Shown piece by piece: positions 59,359 to 64,000 of a stretch of DNA of 64,000 nt. This DNA is from Caryophanales bacterium UBA743 (GTDB taxonomy: Bacteria; Bacillota_I; Bacilli_A; RFN20; CAG-826). How positions within the stretch are numbered: position 1 is the first letter of the stretch; each line of letters opens with the position of its first letter. The notes below the pieces were generated by a model, which saw only the letters and a list, made by a program, of their open reading frames with translations, did not search any database and was not told where the DNA came from. Where the stretch lies: the NCBI GenBank assembly GCA_002297365.1, contig DBKT01000010.1, positions 55,600 through 119,599 of the forward strand. The letters run 5' to 3'. A program made the translations under genes and the position numbers.

Positions 59359-62300
59359 CTAAGCGGCAACGTCGAATATGGATTGGTCAAGATCTACTTT
59401 GTAGATATATTGCCCATCATTCTTGAATTCGACTCTCACACTCACATAAAGAGATCCGTCTTTAACGAAGAACGATTCAGGCCTTATGTTATTGGCGTCA
59501 ATCTTGCCATTGAGCGGAATAGAGGCCGTGCCGATTTTGTTTCCTTCCCAATCGACGATATTAATCCAAGTATGCAAGCATCCATCTTGGCCATAAAGGA
59601 AGTAGATATAATCGGAATCGGTGCTTATCTGCCTTAGCAAGACATCTGGAGGATTATCGGCTGGCGTGGTGTCTTCAGGCTTGCTGACATTGAGGATTGG
59701 TCCGCCTAAGGCTTTGCCATCCTCATCGGCAACGTAGAGATCGTTGTTCTCTAGCAAGACGGCATAACGTTTCTTATCCGGATTATACGAAACTAAGTTT
59801 ATCTTGCCGTTTATTCCTTCAAAGGACGTGATTCCTTTGTCGCTTCTTTCAAGGGTCTCCGAGTCGAAATTAATAATGGTTCCTTTCCAAGAATTGACCA
59901 AGCCTATCACATCGTCTTTGACGAATATCTGATTAGTTTTAAACCAGCCATTGCCTTCTGTTTCGAGGAGTTCGACTGCTTCCGAATGCTTTTCGACTTC
60001 GAAGATTCCGTTGGTTTCCGTAAGCTTTGCTATACAAGCCCATTTTCCATCAGCGCTGGAATAGGATGCGTAGATTTCGCCATTGCATTCAACGGTCGAG
60101 GAAATGTGCTTCATCTCCAATTGCTGCGTCTTATCGTTCGGATTTGGCACATTGAAAATGATTTGTTTTCCGTTGTTAGAAAGGCTTGAGGTGTAATTCG
60201 GGGTCTTCTTCTCAGAAGATGCTTTTTCGACATAGCCACCTAAAATAGAAGTGTCAACACGTTTATAGAATGAAGCGCTGAATTTAGGTTTCAGCAAGAA
60301 GAAGCCGGTATAGTATTTGCAACCCACCAAATAAGCTTCATCCCCATCCATAATCACCTGGTTCATTCTATTTTGCCAAGGCAAATACTTAGGATCGCCG
60401 AATTCCCAATATTCCCAGCTTAACGTAGAGCTTTTTTCATCAAATGTATAGCAAGAGTCTTCGCTTTCAGGCATGCTGTAAAGTTCATTTCCCTCCCAGT
60501 CGATGACGCACATCTTATATTTATAAGTGTTCGTGGTGTAGGTCGTCGCGATGATGAAATCATCGTTTCCGGAAAGGCCAGAAACATCTCCGTTAAGCAC
60601 CTTTCCTTCTCCGTCTGTGTAACTTGGAATCGTCCCCCAGGAGAATTCCCCTCTTTTATAAAGGAACGTGCCATCATTGGAGAAGAATCTTGTTTCGTTC
60701 CCTGCGTAAACAGCAAAACGTTCCAAGGATTTGTTGTAGGAAAGCCCTTTTGCGTTCAATTCCCAATCGAAGTTTACCTCCACTTTTTCGCCTGTGGGCT
60801 TAAGGTTGCTTTTGTTATAGAAAAGGATTTCCTGGGTTTTAGAAAGATTCGTGCTGGAGATGAAGGCGAATCTGTCTTCGTCTATGTCGGTGATATCCCC
60901 TAATAAACCCCAGTTTTCCTTCCCATCAGTCCATTTATGAACTTCTTGGTATAAAACAGGCTCCAAAGAATCTAATTCGTATTTCACGAAGCCGCTTTGA
61001 GTTCCATCAAAAGACCCCATATAAGTGTAATAATATCCCCCATCGATAAAGGAAGAGTACAGGCTGGTAAGCTTTTTTTCGCCGGAGACATTCGTATTAT
61101 AGCCCGTGCATTTTTTCTTATCATTAAAGGCGGTGTATTTTATATCGTCTATGCTTCCGGAATTTTCTTTGACTAATGTCTTAGTGGCCTGATACTCCGG
61201 AAAATCGTATAGAGGGGATTCCCCTTTTGCCCCCAAAGAGAGGCTTTTTAAAGAAATAGAGCCGCTGTCTTCTCCGATTAAGGATAATTCTAAGGTGTTC
61301 TCCCCTTTATTGAGATCGATTTCTTTCAAATTCAATGTCTGGAAAATCATCGAAGCTTTGTTCTTATCGGGATCGGAAACTTCTTTTGTGACAACGTCTT
61401 TTTTTATGGTTTTGAAGATGCCGTTGACTTTTAAAGAAAACTCTTTATTGGCCACTTTTGAAGAAGATAGATAACCGGATGAAGTCGCTTGAGGGTTAGA
61501 GAAAGCCACATCAATGGTCATATCGGCTTTAATGAAATAAGCGGAATCGAATTTGACCACGACTTTCTTTTCCCCCGCTACGTCAGTTGCCGAAAGGATG
61601 TCGGAATTTTCGCTTTCTGCGATGCTTCCATCATTCTTTCGCATATACGTCGTTTGATTGCTTTTTTTCTCGAAGCCGATTAGTGAGATATTGGAATCGA
61701 GAGGAAGCTCTTTGACGATTTGAACCTCTAGTTTGGAGTTTTTTCCGCCTTTTTTGTCTTTTACATAGGCAAAGACTTTATCGCCAAAGGCAACGGCTTT
61801 ATCGCCACCGGAAACATCCAGATCCGAGGGATTTACGGGCCTTCTGTTTCCACAGGAGTAGACTGCCGTAAGCTCTGTATCGGAGAAATCGATTTCGGAA
61901 ATTTTTTGGCCTTCTTTAAGGATGGGATCGCCGTCAGTCACTTCTACGGAAACGATCTTTCCTTGGTCATAATCCTCAGAGGAAACAACGGTTATTGGGA
62001 AGCTGCCTTTGACTTCAGGATTCCCTTTGAGGGCAACGAATCCTTCCTTTTGCCCAGCCACAAGCTCATGCTCATCGGCAACGATTTGATTGGCGTCTAC
62101 TTTAGCTTCCGATCCATCGTTGTTATAGGCTTGGAACTGAATGCCATCGATTTGAAGCTTTTCCCCTTCCTTGTAATAAATGATATAAGGTTTTTTCGTT
62201 ACTTTTATCGTTTCAAGAGCGACTTTGACGAGTTCAATCGCCAATTGAGCGCTTTTTCCTTTGAAAGAGAAGGTTATGACCCCTCCTTCCGTGCGGAAAT

Positions 62301-62655
62301 TTTCTGGGACGACCATCTCAAATTGGTCCCCATAAATCGTTTCTTCTTCCGTTACAGAGCCTTTTTGGTAGGTGGCCACGACATCAAAATCGTCTTTTTT
62401 AGGTTCGGCGCGGTAATTGTCGAAATATCGGACGCCATCTTTTAATTTCGCGGTGATAGAAACGAGCACATTTTGCTCTACAATGTTTGACCCCTTGTCG
62501 TTTTCGTTTGCCGAATCGGTGCTTTTATTTCCCGCAACATCGATGCCGGCAAGGTAATTTTGATATTGAATGTAAGAGGACAAAGGGAGAGAGCCGGCGA
62601 CTATCACGCCAATGGATGCAAGGCTAATCGCCCCAATTAATTTTATTTTTTTCAT
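59359..62655 (-). CDS. Membrane-anchored Ig-like / CBM-like / beta-propeller protein
   Basis: A 1098-residue protein that starts 2 bp after the GH3 stop. An N-terminal membrane anchor (about residues 5-27) is followed by Ig-like repeats (IIYYKEGEKLQIDGIQF is typical of bacterial Ig folds) to about residue 300. A jelly-roll, CBM-like domain (about 320-480: VKFDSAYFIKADMTIDVAF, LNKGENTLELSL) and a long C-terminal region (about 500-1098) of WxxxG and IDWEGNELY/VDWEGNKIG blades suggesting a beta-propeller follow. The GH3/CBM fusion in operon 1 ends in the same order (anchor, CBM), so this looks like its unfused partner. It may bind or sense the polysaccharide for the GH3 enzyme. Confidence 0.8.
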   Translation of the reverse strand: MKKIKLIGAISLASIGVIVAGSLPLSSYIQYQNYLAGIDVAGNKSTDSANENDKGSNIVEQNVLVSITAKLKDGVRYFDNYRAEPKKDDFDVVATYQKGSVTEEETIYGDQFEMVVPENFRTEGGVITFSFKGKSAQLAIELVKVALETIKVTKKPYIIYYKEGEKLQIDGIQFQAYNNDGSEAKVDANQIVADEHELVAGQKEGFVALKGNPEVKGSFPITVVSSEDYDQGKIVSVEVTDGDPILKEGQKISEIDFSDTELTAVYSCGNRRPVNPSDLDVSGGDKAVAFGDKVFAYVKDKKGGKNSKLEVQIVKELPLDSNISLIGFEKKSNQTTYMRKNDGSIAESENSDILSATDVAGEKKVVVKFDSAYFIKADMTIDVAFSNPQATSSGYLSSSKVANKEFSLKVNGIFKTIKKDVVTKEVSDPDKNKASMIFQTLNLKEIDLNKGENTLELSLIGEDSGSISLKSLSLGAKGESPLYDFPEYQATKTLVKENSGSIDDIKYTAFNDKKKCTGYNTNVSGEKKLTSLYSSFIDGGYYYTYMGSFDGTQSGFVKYELDSLEPVLYQEVHKWTDGKENWGLLGDITDIDEDRFAFISSTNLSKTQEILFYNKSNLKPTGEKVEVNFDWELNAKGLSYNKSLERFAVYAGNETRFFSNDGTFLYKRGEFSWGTIPSYTDGEGKVLNGDVSGLSGNDDFIIATTYTTNTYKYKMCVIDWEGNELYSMPESEDSCYTFDEKSSTLSWEYWEFGDPKYLPWQNRMNQVIMDGDEAYLVGCKYYTGFFLLKPKFSASFYKRVDTSILGGYVEKASSEKKTPNYTSSLSNNGKQIIFNVPNPNDKTQQLEMKHISSTVECNGEIYASYSSADGKWACIAKLTETNGIFEVEKHSEAVELLETEGNGWFKTNQIFVKDDVIGLVNSWKGTIINFDSETLERSDKGITSFEGINGKINLVSYNPDKKRYAVLLENNDLYVADEDGKALGGPILNVSKPEDTTPADNPPDVLLRQISTDSDYIYFLYGQDGCLHTWINIVDWEGNKIGTASIPLNGKIDANNIRPESFFVKDGSLYVSVRVEFKNDGQYIYKVDLDQSIFDVAA

Positions 62656-62657
62656 CT

Positions 62658-64000
62658 TTATTCGCCTTCTTTCTTCGAATCATCATTTTTGGAATCATCT
62701 TTTTTCCGCTTTATCATTTTGGATAAGATAAGGGCGGCTTGGTCATAGTAGACGCACCACGCCCAAACGGCAATCGCGAAGCCGACAAAGACATCAAGCC
62801 CAAACAGCGTAGGTTTCCACCAGTTAAGAGGCTCGATTTTCTGCCCCATCACGATTTTGCTCTCGCCATCTGCTTCGGCATTGTAATTGCCGTTGATATG
62901 CAAAGCCCTTAGCCAAGTATAGACGGAATGGTGCATCGCCTCTCTCATCGCGTATTGAAGCCTTTTAGTACTGTTTTCGGAATAGTCGAATCCGTACTTT
63001 GAATTGAAGCCAACAGCCATACCTTTATCGACTCCCGCCCGTAAAGCTTGATCCAAGACCATGAAGAAAGAATTCTCCGGGCCCGAATAGTCGGTGATGA
63101 TTGAGCCTTTAAATTGCCATTCCCCTCTTGCCACAACGGTATTCAAGGCAACGCTTCCTCCGGTATAAACCGCACCGATTCTTCCATATGTCGTCATGAG
63201 GCCTAGTGCATCTGCTTTTTGAATAGCCCATTGGAAAGGCTTAAGATAGGTTTCCCTTAAAGCTTGCTCGGTGCACCAATTGAAAAGTCTGTATCGATGA
63301 GTTTCCGTATCATTGATGACAAAATGCTTTATATAAGGATAGACGCCGGCATTCTGCATCCCTCTCACCGTTTCGGTGACCATATAGGAAGATAAAATCG
63401 TGTCTTCCGAATAATATTCGAAGTTTCTTCCTCCTAAAGGCGTTCTATGGATGTTGACACCCGGTGCCCAAGCGCCTGCGACATTCAATTTGACGCATTC
63501 AGAGCCATAGGAAAGCCCGAAAGCGTAAGCGATCGTCTTCGAGAAGGTTTGGGCAATAACGGTTTCATTAGGATATCCGACGCCTCTTGGGGAATCGGCG
63601 CTTAAGCTCTTGATCTGCGCCGGACCGTCATATTCCGCATTCGAAGGCATGCCGATGCTATCAATCTTAGGCGTGCCATAAGATTGTTCCATCATCTTTT
63701 TGGCTTCGTCAGTGGTCACTTGATTAAGAACTTCATTCCAAAGCGGGTCATCATAATCGGCGCCTAATTTCTTCCCGACCTCGGTAAGGCCATCGTTCAC
63801 GTCGTAGATCTTATGACTCGTCTCGGTGCTCCCCCACTTGAAATCGGGGATGTCGATAGGATTGCCGTCATAATCTTTTGTGCCTTTGTCCCAGGCTTCG
63901 CCTTCTTCTTTCGTCCAATAGACGTGTTTCTTTAGCTCATCGGACATTTCTCTGTTGGCAGGTTTGCTCATCTGGAATGGGTTAGGGAAGTTCTTCCTTG
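62658..64000 (-). CDS. Membrane-anchored GH3 glycosidase, permuted, 5' part outside window
   Basis: The frame is open to the window end, so the start and the GH3 C-terminal domain lie beyond it; the ATG at 63971 is internal. The visible part is the TIM-barrel domain with GVNIHRTPLGGRNFEYYSED, KHFVIND (near 63325) and the nucleophile Asp in GSIITDYSG (near 63095). It ends in a C-terminal membrane segment (FGLDVFVGFAIAVWAWCVYY) and a Lys/Asp cytosolic tail. This is the same build as the other two GH3 proteins. It is followed by the Ig/propeller gene as one operon. Confidence 0.92.
   Translation of the reverse strand, partial: RKNFPNPFQMSKPANREMSDELKKHVYWTKEEGEAWDKGTKDYDGNPIDIPDFKWGSTETSHKIYDVNDGLTEVGKKLGADYDDPLWNEVLNQVTTDEAKKMMEQSYGTPKIDSIGMPSNAEYDGPAQIKSLSADSPRGVGYPNETVIAQTFSKTIAYAFGLSYGSECVKLNVAGAWAPGVNIHRTPLGGRNFEYYSEDTILSSYMVTETVRGMQNAGVYPYIKHFVINDTETHRYRLFNWCTEQALRETYLKPFQWAIQKADALGLMTTYGRIGAVYTGGSVALNTVVARGEWQFKGSIITDYSGPENSFFMVLDQALRAGVDKGMAVGFNSKYGFDYSENSTKRLQYAMREAMHHSVYTWLRALHINGNYNAEADGESKIVMGQKIEPLNWWKPTLFGLDVFVGFAIAVWAWCVYYDQAALILSKMIKRKKDDSKNDDSKKEGE

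Noticed and set aside
1..64000. Alternative genetic code with TGA as Trp, suggested by Mollicute-like gene content
   Set aside because: Trp is encoded by TGG and several clear genes end with TGA, such as the MFS carrier and the LytTR regulator 1.

Overview
The window reads as chromosomal DNA of a low-to-middle GC fermentative Bacillota, probably a Bacilli/Erysipelotrichia-like relative of the Mollicutes. This is an inference from CcpA-type catabolite-response sites, AdhE, strong GGAGG ribosome sites, many lipoproteins with serine-rich linkers, GHKL/LytTR two-component systems and YtrA-type regulation. TGA is a stop codon (for example at the end of the major-facilitator gene), so the standard bacterial code applies. 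I see no rRNA, tRNA, CRISPR array, prophage or insertion sequence. The left and right ends cut through genes.

Left part (1-8.6 kb): three tandem lipoproteins and a fourth on the opposite strand form a paralogous family with internal duplication. They are followed by an orphan histidine kinase. Then come oleate hydratase with its TetR regulator (8.6-11.1 kb) and a nucleotide-salvage block: hypoxanthine phosphoribosyltransferase, PRPP synthetase, a uracil permease with an attenuator-like leader, an MTA/SAH-type nucleosidase and a HEPN-like protein (11.4-16.1 kb). Next are a Fic-like/winged-helix protein with degenerate motif, a TetR gene with an operator over its -35 box, 4-alpha-glucanotransferase, a YtrA-type GntR/ABC operon, an esterase, an MFS carrier and a cytidylate-kinase-like protein (16.7-25.8 kb).

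Middle part (25.8-41.2 kb): a gene-free kilobase; bifunctional AdhE under a perfect catabolite-response element; RuvX/YqgF with an alpha-galactosidase; an M6-like metalloprotease lipoprotein with a small GNAT; a DUF362 protein; a diverged macrodomain protein; a small membrane protein; a cysteine desulfurase overlapping a TtcA-like thiolase; and an AAA/DUF4143 ATPase preceded by five 23-bp tandem repeats.

Right part (41.4-64 kb) is the most distinctive region: a polysaccharide-utilisation island. It holds three large membrane-anchored GH3 proteins with permuted domain order (C-terminal domain first, TIM barrel last), an alpha-L-rhamnosidase, small multi-spanning membrane partners, a 1098-residue Ig-like/beta-propeller protein, and two AgrC/AgrA-like (GHKL kinase + LytTR regulator) systems. 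Paired direct repeats GCATATTCT(A/T) with a 20-bp period lie at the same distance from the -35 boxes of both the first GH3 operon and the first LytTR operon, and paired CRE sites flank the promoters of two GH3 operons. Together this suggests a specific signal-sensing activation layer plus catabolite repression over cell-surface glycosidases.

Across the window at least four genes show a -10 box ending exactly 6 nt before the start codon and no usable Shine-Dalgarno, as expected for leaderless mRNAs.
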